Positions 1 through 11,532 of a stretch of DNA of 64,000 bases are shown here, piece by piece. Positions within the stretch are counted from its first letter, which is position 1, and the number at the start of each line of letters is the position of its first letter. Location: contig CM043953.1 in NCBI GenBank assembly GCA_014529385.2, forward strand, positions 112,596,549 through 112,660,548. Reading direction: 5' to 3'. Source of the stretch: Adiantum capillus-veneris. Taxonomy: Eukaryota > Streptophyta > Polypodiopsida > Polypodiales > Pteridaceae. The notes beneath the pieces were generated by a model. That model saw only the letters and a program-made list of their open reading frames with translations. It did no database searches and was not told the origin of the DNA. A program made the translations under genes and the position numbers.

Positions 1-793
1 AGAGCACCGTTGCATGCTTATAGGATAAGCTGCATGTTAGGCATAAGATGCACAAGAGAATGGAAATCAACTGTACATGTCATAGTCGTTCAAGGAAAGT
101 TCCTCAGCCTAGCATGTTCTTCTTCTCTCTCTTTCTCTCTCTTTAAGGGAATAATGACAATTTTTAAAGAATATTTTGCTACATGTTTTGCTAGTGAGTC
201 CGCCTGAGCCAAGGTGCTCTAACTCTCAGCTAGTAAGTGGCTAAGACGCCACTCCAATTCGTCCTTATCGGTTCCTCGATTGAATACTAATTTGTTATTG
301 GCATAAGGGCTATGAGCCACACAGGCTAAGAGCCATTGTCAGGCCAAGGGTAAGACCCAACTATTGGCATTCTTTGGGTGATTGTTCTCAAGATTGAACA
401 GATCTACCTAGGGGAGTACACATCGACGTTAATAGACAAGCAAGAGTCTTGTCATTACGGATGTTTAGGGTCTCATTTTTGCCAACACTCAAGTTGAGTT
501 TTTGATAATCTTTAACCCACAGCCGCTGATCTCTACAAAGAAGTATAGATGCAGCAATCAGTTCCGACAGCATGGCTGTCCATCAGAGCTAGGTCGTTCA
601 CTTGTCTGGATGCTCTGCTCTCTCTATAGCACTACGAGTGTCTATGGAAGCACAGATTTGGGGGTATGACCCGACGGGTGAATGCTACATCACTCCATAG
701 TCATTGAGGATCACAGTTGATCTGCTTCAGGATCATAGTTTGACCTCTTCCAATTAGACTTTCAAGGAAATAATGCCGCAATCTACCACGCGG
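1..793. other. Noncoding flank of the E1 insertion
   Basis: No convincing coding region is visible on either strand; the short ORFs here have no recognisable domain. The sequence is moderately low in complexity, with short TC-rich patches near 120-140. It is the left half of the locus into which element E1 inserted, since the short direct repeat GCGG ends it and reappears after the right LTR. It may itself be part of an older element whose right part lies at 9542-11413, but I could not show this. Confidence 0.5.
790..793. repeat. Target-site duplication of E1, left copy
   Basis: GCGG lies directly before the TG of the left LTR and the same four bases follow the CA of the right LTR at 9542-9545. 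Ty3/Gypsy insertions usually duplicate 5 bp, so this may be a 5-bp duplication with one changed end base. Confidence 0.6.
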
Positions 794-1939
794 TGTCAGG
801 AGTTTTTTGGAGCAAGGGATTGCGCATATGTATATATACATGCATGGTGCATCAAATAAAGAATTGCCCATTTTTTCAGAGCCAGGTGGTTACGTGGGGC
901 CCACATGTGTACAGGTAGGACAGGGTGTACATAGTGCATCGATTTTCACTATTACCAGTACCACTGTGTTTTTTCTACAATAATGAGGAGTTTATAGCAC
1001 GTAAAACTTCTCGAGGAAGCTATCCGCGGGCCGACAACATGAGGTAAGTAGGTGCGTCAGATGGCATCTAGTGGCGTCAGGAGGACGAACGGGGTCAATA
1101 TTTGCACGCGGATGAGGACGGACACAACGTGGGTGTTTTCTTGTGAGAGTTATGCACAAAGGTCATCATTAGGACCACTTTTTGGGGCCACTTCACGTGG
1201 TTGCGAGACGCATTATTGAAAAGAAATGAGTGCCAGGTGTGCGGATGATGCAAAAAAGGTGACAACTATGCACTGTGAGGTCAGTTTTTGGCCTGTTCGG
1301 GGTCCGTTTGAAGTCATCTAAAAGGCCAAGGGTGCCCAACTAATAAATCTAAGTGTGGGAACTGAAAAAACTGAGAGAAGACCAGTAAAACGGTGGAGAA
1401 GAGAGGAGGAACAGCCGCAGGTGTGTTTTTGCTCATTTTGGAGCCTGTTTTGGCTGTAAACTACTCATTCGAGGTCGGATTTGAGCACTTTGACATTGTA
1501 GACTGGGGTTTTGGGCCATTCCGGACGCGATGGCGCTGTCCATTTTGCCAAATTCCTCACTCTTTTCCTGCTGTTTTTCTGTGTAAGTTTCTCCTATGAG
1601 TGAAGTTTCTGCTCTAGTTTGTGATTGTATCTGGCTTATTTTACCCATATTGTGTGAGCTATTTGCCCCATTGGTGTTGGCCCAAGCTCAATTTTATCTA
1701 AACATCAGAAATTCTCCTCTTTTGAGCTGAGTTTTTTGGGTGTGTGTGTGTGTGTGTGTGTCTGTGTGGAGTGGGCAAGTGGATAGTTTCTCTCCTCTCA
1801 CTCCAGAGGTGTGTTCCCTGTCTCAGCCAGGTGTGTTGTCTAAGCCGAGTGGTGCCCCATAGTGTGTATGTGTGTATCTTCCCAAGAGTGTGTGTCGGGT
1901 CGTTATAGAGGCGCTGTGTGTGTTTTCATCCCACTCACA
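794..1939 (+). repeat. E1 5' LTR
   Basis: It starts TGTCAGGAG and ends CCCACTCACA. It matches 8396-9541 over its whole length and both copies are 1146 bp. It contains a TATATATACATG stretch near the start and a (GT)n tract near 1740-1761 whose length differs between the copies. Confidence 0.95.
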
Positions 1940-1945
1940 TTCTTT

Positions 1946-1963
1946 TGGCGCCCCCACGGAGGA
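1946..1963 (+). other. E1 primer binding site, tRNA-Asp-like
   Basis: TGGCGCCCCCACGGAGGA begins six bases after the LTR end. The first seven bases equal the start of the Asp-type primer site (TGGCGCC) used by Athila/Tat-like plant elements; the following bases match less well. The tRNA assignment is inferred. Confidence 0.6.
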
Positions 1964-3019
1964 TCTTCTTCGAGTACCTTCTGCTTCGAGCTTCGAGCTT
2001 CAAGCTTCGGGATTACAGGTTGCAGGTTGCAAATTACAGGTTACAGGTTACAGGTTATAGGGACAGGGACAGGTACAGGTACAGGTAATTCACACAGGTA
2101 CAGGTAGCTGGAGTACATAGATATACTAGCAGTGATGTCACTTGCAGTTGTTGTGAGTATGCATCACTTGGCGCCTGTTTGAGCGCATTGTCTGCTGGAT
2201 TTTACGTTACTTGTAGAAACTGCCATTGTACGCATTTGTGGAGCCATACTTGGTTGTATTTGGCAGTCCGAGACATTTCTGAGACTTGGTCTAGAAGATA
2301 GTCATTTCTGAGACTTGACTATACGCGATTTGCATTAGCCTTCGTGTGAGGGTCGATAGCGTGAGGTTTTTATTGAGCTGGGGGATTCTCAAATGTAGAG
2401 ATCCTTTCGATGATACAGGTAGCTGGAGCACCCTTTTTGTGACCTCGCCATAGGCTATGTACTAGTGAGTCCTACTTGATGCTCGGGTTCTATTGTTGAC
2501 AGTTTATGCATACATATACAGTCTATATTTTGGGTTCCTACTGCTCTATTTCTGGGGAAACTCTGCCAAAATTTTTCCAAGTTATGATGGCTGGTTTTTT
2601 GGTCTTTTGAGCCATTTATGCTGTTATGCTGCTGAAATTTTGGCAAAATCAGAGGTTAAGTCAGGTGTGCCTTCTTGGGAGCTTCATGGTTGGCTTTAAT
2701 GGATGATCAAAATGGCCCTCAATTCACTCCATTTCATTTAACTCAAAGAATCCAAATAAATGTTCATGTGTCCAGGAAGATTTTTTTCTAGCAGCACATA
2801 GTCTTTATGTTTGGGCCAAGAAGATTACGAGAGATCTTGGAATGTCCTTTGCCTATTGTAATTCCGATGATCAACTATGAAAACTCATTTGATGTGCATG
2901 TGTTTGTCCATATCTAAAGTTGAGCTCCATTGAAGTTTTTGGGGATTGGGTAGTCAAAAGTTTTGGGCTCTTGCACGTGTGTTCAAAGGGGTTCTCAAAG
3001 CATTGAAACTTGGGTAGCC
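1964..3019 (+). other. E1 untranslated leader
   Basis: This is about 1 kb between the primer site and the gag start, without a domain-bearing ORF. A short minisatellite lies at 2014-2107; the rest is unique, T-rich sequence. A long untranslated leader is usual in Tat-type elements. Confidence 0.7.
2014..2107 (+). repeat. ACAGGT-type minisatellite in E1 leader
   Basis: Irregular tandem units of ACAGGT, ACAGGTT and GCAGGTT repeat about twelve times, with variants such as GGGACAGGGACAGG. It is not present elsewhere in the window, so it arose or expanded within this element's leader. Confidence 0.8.
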
Positions 3020-3961
3020 ATGGCTTTCTCTTATCCGGAGTTTCATGGAAGAAGTGATGAAGATGTGGAAATTTTTTTGGAAAAGATGGAGGTTGCCTGC
3101 ATTAGCAACCAGATTCATGACCCTACGCAAATGTTACGCCTTCTCCAAATTTGTTTGAAGAGTGATGCACGAGTTTGGTCCAAGGCATTTGAAGAGGAGT
3201 TGCGTGCAGCGGATCCACCTGTAAGATTGAGTTGGGACAATCTAAGGCATGGATTGGAAGTGGAGTTTGTGAAGATAGAAGATCCTGACAAATTGTGGCA
3301 AGAAGTACAAGGTTTGGTGCAGAAGGAAGGTGAGCGAGTAGATGCGTACATACATAATTTTTCATTGGCATGGGAGTGAATGTGCAAGGCCTTAGCACCA
3401 CAGGTACCCCCGCCTGACATGATGAACAAGGACAGGTTCTTAGCTGGTCTTTGGGAGAATATACGTTGGAGAGTGGAGCTAAAGAAGCCTAGGACATATG
3501 AAGATGCACTAGAGGTAGCAAGGAACAAAGAGTGGAAGTTGAGGAAAATGAGCCAGTTAGGGGTGGAGTCTTTGCCCATGAGGTCTGAATTTCAGCCTAT
3601 AGAATCTTTACAAGGTCGCATGTCAGGGATTCATCACGAACCAGTGGTTCTTGTTACTACTCAGGTTATCCCAGCAGTGGTCACTACAGCAGTGCAAGAT
3701 GATGGGCTAAGGCAAGACATGAGGCAAATGGTAGATTTGATGAAGAATCTCAGCCTAAACATGCTAGGTCAAGTGGGAAATAATCGAGGTCGAGGGAGGT
3801 TTGCAAATCAGCCAGGAGGTGAAGAAAGGCCTAGGAATGGTGTTGGGCAAAGCAATGGTAGGTTTTGGAGGATCACACCCACATGTTATAATTGTGGATA
3901 GTTGGGTCACATCAGCCCGCAATGTGATAAGCCACCAAGGATGGGGGGAGACATGTATCCA
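3020..3961 (+). pseudogene. gag: E1 Gag (capsid and zinc knuckle), two in-frame stops
   Basis: This is the N-terminal part of the E1 polyprotein. I place the start at the ATG at 3020 (context GCCATGG, protein start MAFSYPEFHGRSDEDVE) because it opens the typical Gypsy Gag capsid fold, in which the particle protein packages element RNA. The capsid region covers roughly the first 190 residues, including the usual W-x-x-L-x-x-x-F and KEGERVDAYIHNF motifs. A CCHC knuckle follows as CYNCG-stop-LGHISPQC, with a TAG (3899-3901) replacing one residue. A TGA at 3377-3379 also interrupts the capsid. Both stops keep the frame, and each could come from one C-to-T change (CGA or CAG). It is followed without a gap by the protease region in the same frame. 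Confidence 0.88.
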
Positions 3962-5100
3962 TTGCCAAGACAGGTGCTAACTAGGTCAAATGATTATGGC
4001 ATCGAAATTATGGGAGACGAAGGAACTAGTGGACTGACCCAGGAGGAAAAAGGAAAGACAAAAGTGCTAAGTTTAGTCACCTTGGAGAAGGCATCAAAGC
4101 TAGAGGATACATTAGTGATGCCTATTTGGAAGAGGACCACAGAGGAAAAGGAAGGAAGAAGTGCCCCAGGTCCTAGTAAGAAGAAAGGAAAGAGCCATGA
4201 AGGCGAGGATGTCAAGGCCAAGAGGAAAAAGAGAGCACGTCGAAAGTTTCATGTTTCAGATTTTCCACCAGGGGATGGGCAATTAAGCTATGACTTGAAG
4301 GAGGATCTGACGAGCAGGAAGACAGATGTTACTTTTGGGCAGCTTATAGAGATGGTGCCTAAGCTAAAGCGACAGTGGAAGAGGATGGTTAACCCAATGG
4401 AGAAAGAGCCAGAGAGAGGTTTAGTAAAGGTGTTGGCAATGGATGAGCTACCAGACATTTGTCCAATAGTAGATGTGTGGCATAAAAGGAAAAATTTGGG
4501 ACAAGGTTATGTGGATGGCGGAGCCCAAATATGTGTCATAACACACTCATGCGTTGAGAAGATGGGTCTCACAGTGGCTGGGGTGTCAGGGTTTCGGATC
4601 AGATTGGCAAACCATCAAAAAGTAAAATGCTTGGGTGTTGTAAAGAGCTTAGAAGTGGAGGCATATGATGCAAAGGCAGTGGTTGATTTTCACGTGATGC
4701 CAGCAGGGTTGGGAGCATATCCTATTATACTGGGCAGACCATGGTTACGTGCACTGGGAGCTGTTCAAGATTGGCGACATGGTACGATTAGCCTCTATGG
4801 AAAGACAGGTACCAAGAAGCTTTATAATATGGACACAAGGAAACGATTAGAGGAGCTTTATGAAGATGAGGATGAGTCTAGTGATGAAGACTCTTCCACG
4901 GTGACAGATGAGGACAGTGATAGCACTACCAGTGATGAGGATGCTGATGTTGCATTTCTTTTGATGGACAAAGAAATCCAGGAGATTGGTTTAGTTGCAT
5001 TTGCGAATGAGGTTGAAGATGATAGTGAAGGGCCTTATGAAGTGATTGAAGGGCTGATGAAAACCAAGGTTGAGTTGTCAAAGAAGCAGGAATTGATGAC
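3962..5100 (+). pseudogene. E1 aspartic protease region
   Basis: This continues the Gag frame. First comes a lysine-rich linker (about 4130-4240), then a retropepsin-like domain with the active-site segment YVDGGAQICVITHS (near 4510-4560) and the C-terminal motif YPIILGRPWLRALGAVQDW (near 4720-4780). A strongly acidic D/E/S-rich linker follows (about 4855-4950). Retrotransposon proteases of this type cut the polyprotein into Gag, RT and integrase. D-G-G replaces the usual D-[ST]-G, which is common among plant Gypsy proteases. No stop lies within this segment, so its coding potential is preserved although the upstream stops would prevent its synthesis. Confidence 0.85.
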
Positions 5101-6540
5101 ACAAATGATTTGTGGAGACCTCTCAAATATGGAGAAGGATATATATTTGCACATGCTGGCTAGTTTTCCTGATTTGTTCATTACTTCATATGAAGAGATC
5201 AGAGGGTTCAAGGGCGAAGAGATGCATATAGAGCTGAAAGAAGGTGCTAAGCCAGTGCGGCAAAGGCTAAGAAGGATGGATCAAGAGCAAATGGAAGCCT
5301 TGCGAGAAGAGGTGGACAAGTTATTGAAGGCAGGGTTCATAGTCCCTGTGGAGACCACAGAATGGGTGAGTCCAGTTGTAGTCAGCCCAAAGAAGGATGA
5401 GAAGTGGAGAATTTGTGTAGATTTTAAACCCTTAAACGCAGCTACTAAGAAGAACCCATATCCTCTTCCATTCATTGATCAGATCTTGGATTCAGTGGCA
5501 GGTTATGAGAGGTACAGTGTGTGTGATGGTTTTTCAGGCTATTTTGAATTGAAGATTGCTCTTAAAGACCGCACAAAGACAACTTTTATTACGCCACGGG
5601 GCTGCTATTGCTACACAGTATTTCCATTTGGGTTGTCAAATGGACCTTCCTTATATTAAGAGAGAGCAATTGGGTGTTGGAACCATTCATTGGTAGTTGT
5701 GTAAAAGCTTTTATGGATGACTTCTGTGTCTATAGCAGTAGGGCTGAACACCATGAGAAGCTGCAGATGGTATTGGCTCGATATGATGAATGTGGAGGAC
5801 AACTAAATCCAAAGAAATGTCATCTAGCACAGCCAAGGGTGAAGTTATTGGGCCATATGGTGTCAGAAAATGGCATTGAGGCTGATCCAGATAACATTAA
5901 GTCTATTATTCTTCTTCCATCACCTACGAGTACGAAGCAATTGGCAACCTTTATACACAAAGTGAAGTACATGGCAAGGTTTATTCCATTTTCTTCTCAG
6001 ATTCTTTATCCATTAAAACAAGTGGCAAAGCATGATCCATTGCAATGGGATGACAAGTGTGAAGAAGTGTTTCAAGAGGTGAAAGAGGTGTTAGGGGGTT
6101 TGTCAGCCATGCAGGCTCCTGATTGGGAGAAAGTTTTTTATGTAGATCCCTCAGTAGGGGATGATGCCATTGGAGCCATGCTACTGAAAAAGGGGAAGGG
6201 CAGCCATTATATGAGGCCAGTGTATTGTGCAAGCTGAGTGAAGCTGGTAGCGGAGAGAAAGTTCTCGGAAGTAGAGCTAGTGATGGCCAGTGTAATATTT
6301 TCTTGTCGACGATTTCGTCATTACTTGCTACCACGGCCTTTTGTTTTCTTGACGAGTTATGCTTTTTTGCCACAGTTAATTAATGGTACTAACATGTCAA
6401 ATGTGGTGAAGAAATGGGTAATTGAGCTGCAAGAGTTTGAGTTCTCTTTTCTAGTGGAAGATAGTACAAGGGCTACCCTAGCTGATTTGTTGACCTACAA
6501 GGAGAATCCCCTTATTGTTAAGGAAGAGGTGGTGAGAAAG
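5101..6540 (+). pseudogene. E1 reverse transcriptase and ancestral RNase H
   Basis: Reverse transcriptase motifs are in order: a fingers segment (WVSPVVVSPKKDEKWRICVD), the first catalytic block YSVCDGFSGYF, the FPFGLSNGPS block, then FMDDF as the YxDD-type catalytic pair. Between the last two blocks lie a TAA (5657-5659) and a frameshift near 5660-5680, so the second half is read in another frame. The connection and first RNase H follow (FYVDPSVGDDAIGAML, then AERKFSEVELVMAS). A TGA at 6235-6237 interrupts this RNase H. Where an active Gypsy RNase H has T-D-H, this one has T-S-Y, as expected for the degenerate ancestral RNase H of Tat elements. Confidence 0.87.
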
Positions 6541-6930
6541 GTAGTTGAAGAAGTGCCACAGATCAACAATGCACATGTGTTGTTCTTTGATGGTTCATAG
6601 AGAAAGAGCCATGATGCAGCTTCAGGGGGTATAGCACTTTATGATCCAGAGGGGAAGCTAGTATGCAAGAGAGGGTTCAAATTGGATGCTCATAGTAACA
6701 ATGAGCCTTAATATGCTACTCTGGAATCCGGATTACACATTTGTTTGAAGCATGGGGTTCGAAGGTTGAGCATAAAAGGTGATGCCTTGTTAGTGGTGAA
6801 GCAAGTGCTGGGTGTGTGGAAGAGCAAGAACACCTCATTGAAGGAAATGTGCTTCAGAATTAAAGGCATTTTAAAAAAGTTCGAAGCATGGATCGTCAGA
6901 CACATTGAACGTGCTCTAAATGGAGAGGAA
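6541..6930 (+). pseudogene. E1 second (archaeal-type) RNase H
   Basis: A second RNase H lies between the first RNase H and integrase. Its features are AHVLFFDGS (first catalytic Asp), NNEP-stop-YATLESGL (Glu), IKGDALLVVKQV (Asp) and a closing VRHIERALNGEEHE segment. This layout is the published hallmark of Tat-lineage plant Gypsy elements, where the acquired enzyme is thought to have taken over removal of the RNA strand. In-frame stops lie at 6598-6600 (TAG) and 6709-6711 (TAA), both reachable from glutamine codons by one C-to-T change. The lineage call is established knowledge; the activity is not testable here. Confidence 0.82.
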
Positions 6931-8367
6931 CATGAAGAAGCTCAAGGCATGATTGGGGAGCTATTTGTGTTCAGGACCACTTTACCTCTTTATCATGGCC
7001 GGGAAAGTTTGGATCAAGAAGAGGAGTTTTTGCTAACAGGAATCATTCCAAAGGAGATTCAGAAGTCTAAGAAGTATGGCTTTGTGCGTAGAGCATACAG
7101 GTACAAATTGATTGGTGATGTCTTATACATGAAAGGGGCTGATCTCGTGTTGAGACGTGTACCTTGGCGGGAGGAGCTTTACAGAGTGTTGGAAGAGAAT
7201 CATGAAGGCGCATGTGGTGGCCATTTTGCTCTAAAGATCACCTTGCATAAGATTTTGCAAGAGGGGTATGTATGGCCTAGTTTGCACAAGGATGTTCACC
7301 ATTGGTGTAGGTCTTGCAATAGGTGTCAAGCATTTGGGAAGAGAGTGTTGAAGCCAGAGCTACGAAAAACCATTATGGCGTTTGATGTGTTTGAAAAGTG
7401 GGGGATTGATGCAATAGGCCCGTTACCTATCACAAGCAGGGGCAAAAGCTATATTTTGACGGCAGTGGACTATCTTTCTAGATGGGCAGAGGCTATAGCA
7501 GTAAAACAGATCACTGCAAAGGATGTGGCAAAATTTCTGTATGATGAAATATGTTGCAAGTTTGGGGTGCCACTGGAGCTACTTTTAGATAAGGGGCCTG
7601 GCTTTAGAGCTAAACTGCTAGATTTTTTATGTGCAAAGATGAAGATTAGGCACCAGCATACCACTCCTTATTACCCACAGTGTAATGGCTTAAATGAAAG
7701 ATTCAATGGTGAGTTGGTACAGATTCTTTCGAAAGTGACAGAGCATCAAGTGAAGAATTGGGATTTGGAATTGCCTAGTGCATTATGGGCTTACCCTACT
7801 TCGGTGAAGACAGGTACAAGGTTTACTCCATTTCATTTGGTGTATGGAAAAGAAGCACTATTGCCTGTGGAAGTAGAGTTGCCTGCGGTCAAGATGTTAG
7901 AGAAGTTGCTTGGGCCGCCTAGTGATGCATTCGAAGAGAGGCTCTTATAGCTACAAGAGGTTCAGCTGGATAGGATGAGTGCATTGGAACATTATGGGCA
8001 GATGCAAGATAGGGCTTTAGCAAAGATAAATGAAAAGGTCAAAAGTAAGGGTATCAAGAAGCATGACTTGGTTTTGCGCTACAATAGTAAGCTGGACAAC
8101 ACCTTCCAAAAGAAGTTTCAAATTAAGTGGGAAGGCCCTTTCAAGGTAGTGGAGTGTTTTCCAAATGGCACATATCAGCTGGCTAACCTGGATGGTGTTC
8201 TACATAAGTCAAGGGTAAATGGATTGCGTCTTAAATTGTATCATGCTAGATTGATGATGGTGGAGCAAGATGAACTGTCTGTGGAGCAAGCAATGTTGGT
8301 GAAGGATGAGGAGACCTGTGATGCGGCGAGTCTCATATCGCTCTTTGCTGCTGCTGATCATGAATGA
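6931..8367 (+). pseudogene. E1 integrase and C-terminal tail
   Basis: The integrase carries an HHCC zinc-binding module (HEGACGGH ... CRSCNRCQ, about 7205-7330), then a DDE core: GIDAIGPLP (Asp), LLLDKGPGF (Asp) and NGLNERFNGEL (Glu). A C-terminal domain follows with FQIKWEGPFKVVECFPNGTY and ends near NGLRLKLYHARL. There is no chromodomain. A TAG at 7948-7950 separates the core from the C-terminal part in the same frame, and the frame closes with TGA at 8365-8367, 28 bases before the 3' LTR. All three catalytic residues survive, so the integrase decayed only by the stop. Confidence 0.88.
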
Positions 8368-8375
8368 TCTAGCAG

Positions 8376-8395
8376 GCTAGGGGATGGGCAAATTA
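8376..8395 (+). other. E1 polypurine tract
   Basis: The purine-rich stretch GCTAGGGGATGGGCAAATTA lies directly before the TGTCACGAG start of the 3' LTR. It is the expected primer for plus-strand synthesis. Confidence 0.65.
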
Positions 8396-9541
8396 TGTCA
8401 CGAGTTTTTTGGAGCAAGGGATTGCGCATATGTATATATACATGCATGGTGCATCAAATAAAGAATTGCCCATTTTTTCAGAGCCAGGTGGTTACGTGGG
8501 GCCCACATGTGTACAGGTAGGACAGGGTGTACATAGTGCATCGATTTTCACTATTACCAGTACCACTGTGTTTTTTCTACAATAATGAGGAGTTTATAGC
8601 ACGTAAAACTTCTCGAGGAAGCTATCCGCGGGCCGACAACATGAGGTAAGTAGGTGCGTCAGATGGCATCTAGTGGCGTCAGGAGGGCGAACGGGGTCAA
8701 TATTTGCACGCGGATGAGGACGGACACAACGTGGGTGTTTTCTTGTGAGAGTTATGCACAAAGGTCATCATTAGGACCACTTTTTGGGGCCACTTCACGT
8801 GGTTGCGAGACGCATTATTGAAAACAAATGAGTGCCAGGTGTGCGGATGATGCAAAAAAGGTGACAACTATGCACTGTGAGGTCAGTTTTTGGCCTGTTC
8901 GGGGTCCGTTTGAGGTCATCTAAAAGGCCAAGGGTGCCCAACTAATAAATCTAAGTGTGGGAACTGAAAAAATTGAGAGAAGACCAGTAAAAAGGTGGAG
9001 AAGAGAGGAGGAACAGCCGCAAGTGTGTATTTGCTCATTTTGGAGCCTGTTTTGGTTGTAAACTGCTCATCCGAGGTTGGATTTGAGCACTTTGACATTG
9101 TAGACTGGGGTTTTGGGCCATTCCGGACGCGATGGCGCTGTCCATTTTGCCAAATTCCTTACTCTTTTTGGGCTGTTTTTCTGTGTAAGTTTCTCCTATG
9201 AGCAAAGTTTCTACTCTAGTTTGTGATTGTATCTGGCTTATTTTACCCATATTGTGTGAGCTATTTGCCCCATTGGTGTTGGCCCAAGCTCAATTTTATC
9301 TAAACATCAGAAATTCTCCTCTTTTGAGCTGAGTTTTTTGGGTGTGTGTGTGTGTGTGTGTCTGTGTGGAGTGGGCAAGTGGATAGTCTCTCTCCTCTCA
9401 CTCCAGAGGTGTGTTCCCTATCTCGGCCAGGTGTGTTGTCTAAGCCGAGTGGTGCCCCATAGTGTGTGTGTGTGTGTATCTTCCCAAGAGTGTGTGTCGG
9501 GTCGTTATAGAGGTGCTGTGTGTGTTTTCATCCCACTCACA
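8396..9541 (+). repeat. E1 3' LTR
   Basis: It starts TGTCACGAG and ends CCCACTCACA, and matches the 5' LTR along its full 1146 bp. The differences are scattered substitutions plus GT-tract length; TCAGG versus TCACG at the start is one example. Confidence 0.95.
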
Positions 9542-9545
9542 GCGG
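9542..9545. repeat. Target-site duplication of E1, right copy
   Basis: GCGG after the 3' LTR matches 790-793 before the 5' LTR. Confidence 0.6.
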
Positions 9546-11395
9546 TAACGAACAAACTCAACTTTTCAAGTTGATTTCAATCATTGTGTACACGGTTAAC
9601 TATGGTGGTTACTGTCACCTGCTACTTGAGTAGTTTCTACAAAGGGTCTTACCAAGGGGTTTGACTACGTAGATTTTAACCAAAGGGGTTGGATTGCATA
9701 GGCAACAGCCACGATTTCTAGTGCAAGTCGTATAAATATGCTTGAATGTCTCAAAGCCATGCCAAGGGCGTGTTAGAACAGAGTATTTTGGACCGTAGTG
9801 TCCACTATACATTACGCTGTTATGAACCTAGTGTAGGGTTCGATTTGGCACATGTTGTCACATGGGATACAACATGGTCTAGGAACTCAAGGAGTTCAGT
9901 TTAGCCAGTGTGGAGCAAGATAATGAGGGTCCCTCTCACTCTTGTCGCAGAGTGTTTGTAGTTACCTCCACACACAAGTACCAGCTCGTACTTGATGGAT
10001 GTCTCTTTTCTTGATATCCTTGTTTGAGACATATTCCACATGTGGAGAATATGAGTCTCTGGGACTGACACTGGCACCAACTATCTAACAATGTGTCGTG
10101 ACGAAGTCCCTAGGTGCTGGTCGCATCCATGGATTCGACCATTTTGAGCACACAGTATCAGGAGCAATTTCAGTGGCCAGAAATTGTCGGGTACTAAGCA
10201 CAAACTTGTTACGATTACAAGTGTTGTGAAACCACCTTAACGGAGGGTTGTTTCTACATATAGCAAAGTATGCTATGTTCATGAGAATGTCTCATGGTTG
10301 GTACCTAGGTGTGACAGGGTTGTCACATTCTATTATGGTCCAAAGTCTCGTCATGGAATTGCGGTTCGGATATGTTTGTGTTAAATGCATGCACACTAGG
10401 TGTTATGGGTCCTAGTGTTTAACACAAATTTATTCGGAGCGGCATGCAAATTCATGGACATTATTGTTTCTGCAATTTTTTTCACTGCCAGTGCAATCTC
10501 TCCTGTAGATTTTAGTATGAGTTTACACCCTGCCATACAAGGTGATGGCTGAGTATGGGTGTTCGTGATTGGCTGCTTGAAACTCCAATCTACTTTCAAC
10601 CTAGTTGGTTGTCTCCATTCCATATCGAGTATATGGCTGGATACTCAATGATTGAGTCATAGTTTGTCGTCAGTCGTGGGCGACTCTCTGTAAGTGGTTG
10701 AGGAAAGCACCTCACTCTTACTGTTGCTATTCATCCCGCATAGGATGGGCAACTTACGAGCATTCTATTTAGTACTAAAGGATATGCAAAGTGCATACGT
10801 TAGTAAACCATGCTAAAGGATATGCTAAGTGAATATGTTAGCAAGAAGTGAAACAACTGGATCGGTTACCTTTCTGGTTTGGAGTTTACTTCATATGATG
10901 AAAGGCATGTTACGGCTAGTTTTAGTCTCTGCCTATTATTCTCAAGTTATCAACCTTAATCATCAGTTTGGATGAGGTTGACTATTGGAAAGAAACCACA
11001 GCAAGTCAAGGACTTGGTTGTTGCAGATGAGTATGTCAACATAGTACATTCATGGAAAGATGAGCCGAGGTTATATTCCACATTTTGGTACTTTCAAAAA
11101 GTCTGAAACCTGGGTATGCATTTAGACACCTCTTAGTTGTGATAACTCGTTTAGCATTTTCAAGTGAGTTCTAAATGGAGCCTTCACACTCTTTTGATTA
11201 TGGATCGGTTAACCAAGACGGTTGCATAGGGACAACAATGTGGAAAATCAAGATGATTACTCTTGATTTCATTGAACCTTCCAATGAACCGGGTTCTGAT
11301 TCAACGAACCATTGGATCCATGAGGGATGCCACGGTGGAAAATATTAGTATTCTTATGAAGATACCACCACTTGTGTTTTCGAGGACGAAAACGC
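9546..11395. other. Unassigned sequence leading into a chromovirus-like 3' end
   Basis: No domain-bearing ORF can be read on either strand. The sequence continues the locus interrupted by E1. Because it ends in a chromovirus-type 3' terminus at about 11.41 kb, it is probably the eroded or noncoding tail of an older Gypsy element. Apart from short duplicated phrases such as GGATATGC(A/T)AAGTG near 10780-10830, I see nothing specific in it. Confidence 0.4.
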
Positions 11396-11532
11396 TTCTC
11401 CAAGGGGGGAGTAATGTCATGCCAAGGGTAGGACTAGACGGGCACGGCCCGGGCAATGTGCCAGACACACATGCAGTAAAGGGGTCTATATATAGAAGAG
11501 GGCCGGGGGCTTGGCCAGGGGGCTATATATAG
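11376..11532 (+). mobile_element. Chromovirus-like Gypsy 3' terminus: end of pol, PPT and truncated LTR
   Basis: The stretch TTTTCGAGGACGAAAACGC, followed by a CCAAGGGGGGAGTAA purine tract and then TGTCATGCC, is the familiar 3' end of plant chromoviruses; the deduced peptide QGGSNVMP is typical. The LTR would start at 11414. It includes a TATATATAG box (about 11488-11496 and again about 11524-11532) and appears cut off where the minus-strand gene remnant begins. No partner LTR is seen in the window. Confidence 0.6.

Larger units (their letters stand above)
794..9541 (+). mobile_element. E1: full-length Tat-like Ty3/Gypsy LTR retrotransposon (non-functional copy)
   Basis: An 8.7-kb element bounded by two 1146-bp LTRs that start TG and end CA, flanked by a short direct repeat. 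The order is 5' LTR, Asp-like primer site, leader of about 1 kb, one gag-pol reading frame, polypurine tract, 3' LTR. The pol order is protease, reverse transcriptase, RNase H, a second (archaeal-type) RNase H, then integrase. That extra RNase H before integrase is the known hallmark of the plant Tat lineage (Ogre, Retand and relatives). The LTRs differ by roughly two to three dozen substitutions by eye, so the insertion is fairly recent. The reading frame nevertheless has seven in-frame stops and at least one frameshift, so this copy cannot make a full polyprotein. Confidence 0.93.

Noticed and set aside
3020-8367. Idea that the in-frame stops of E1 are corrected by U-to-C RNA editing (known in fern and hornwort organelles)
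   Set aside because: That editing is organellar, E1 is a nuclear-type retrotransposon, and a frameshift near 5670 would remain. Mutational decay is simpler.
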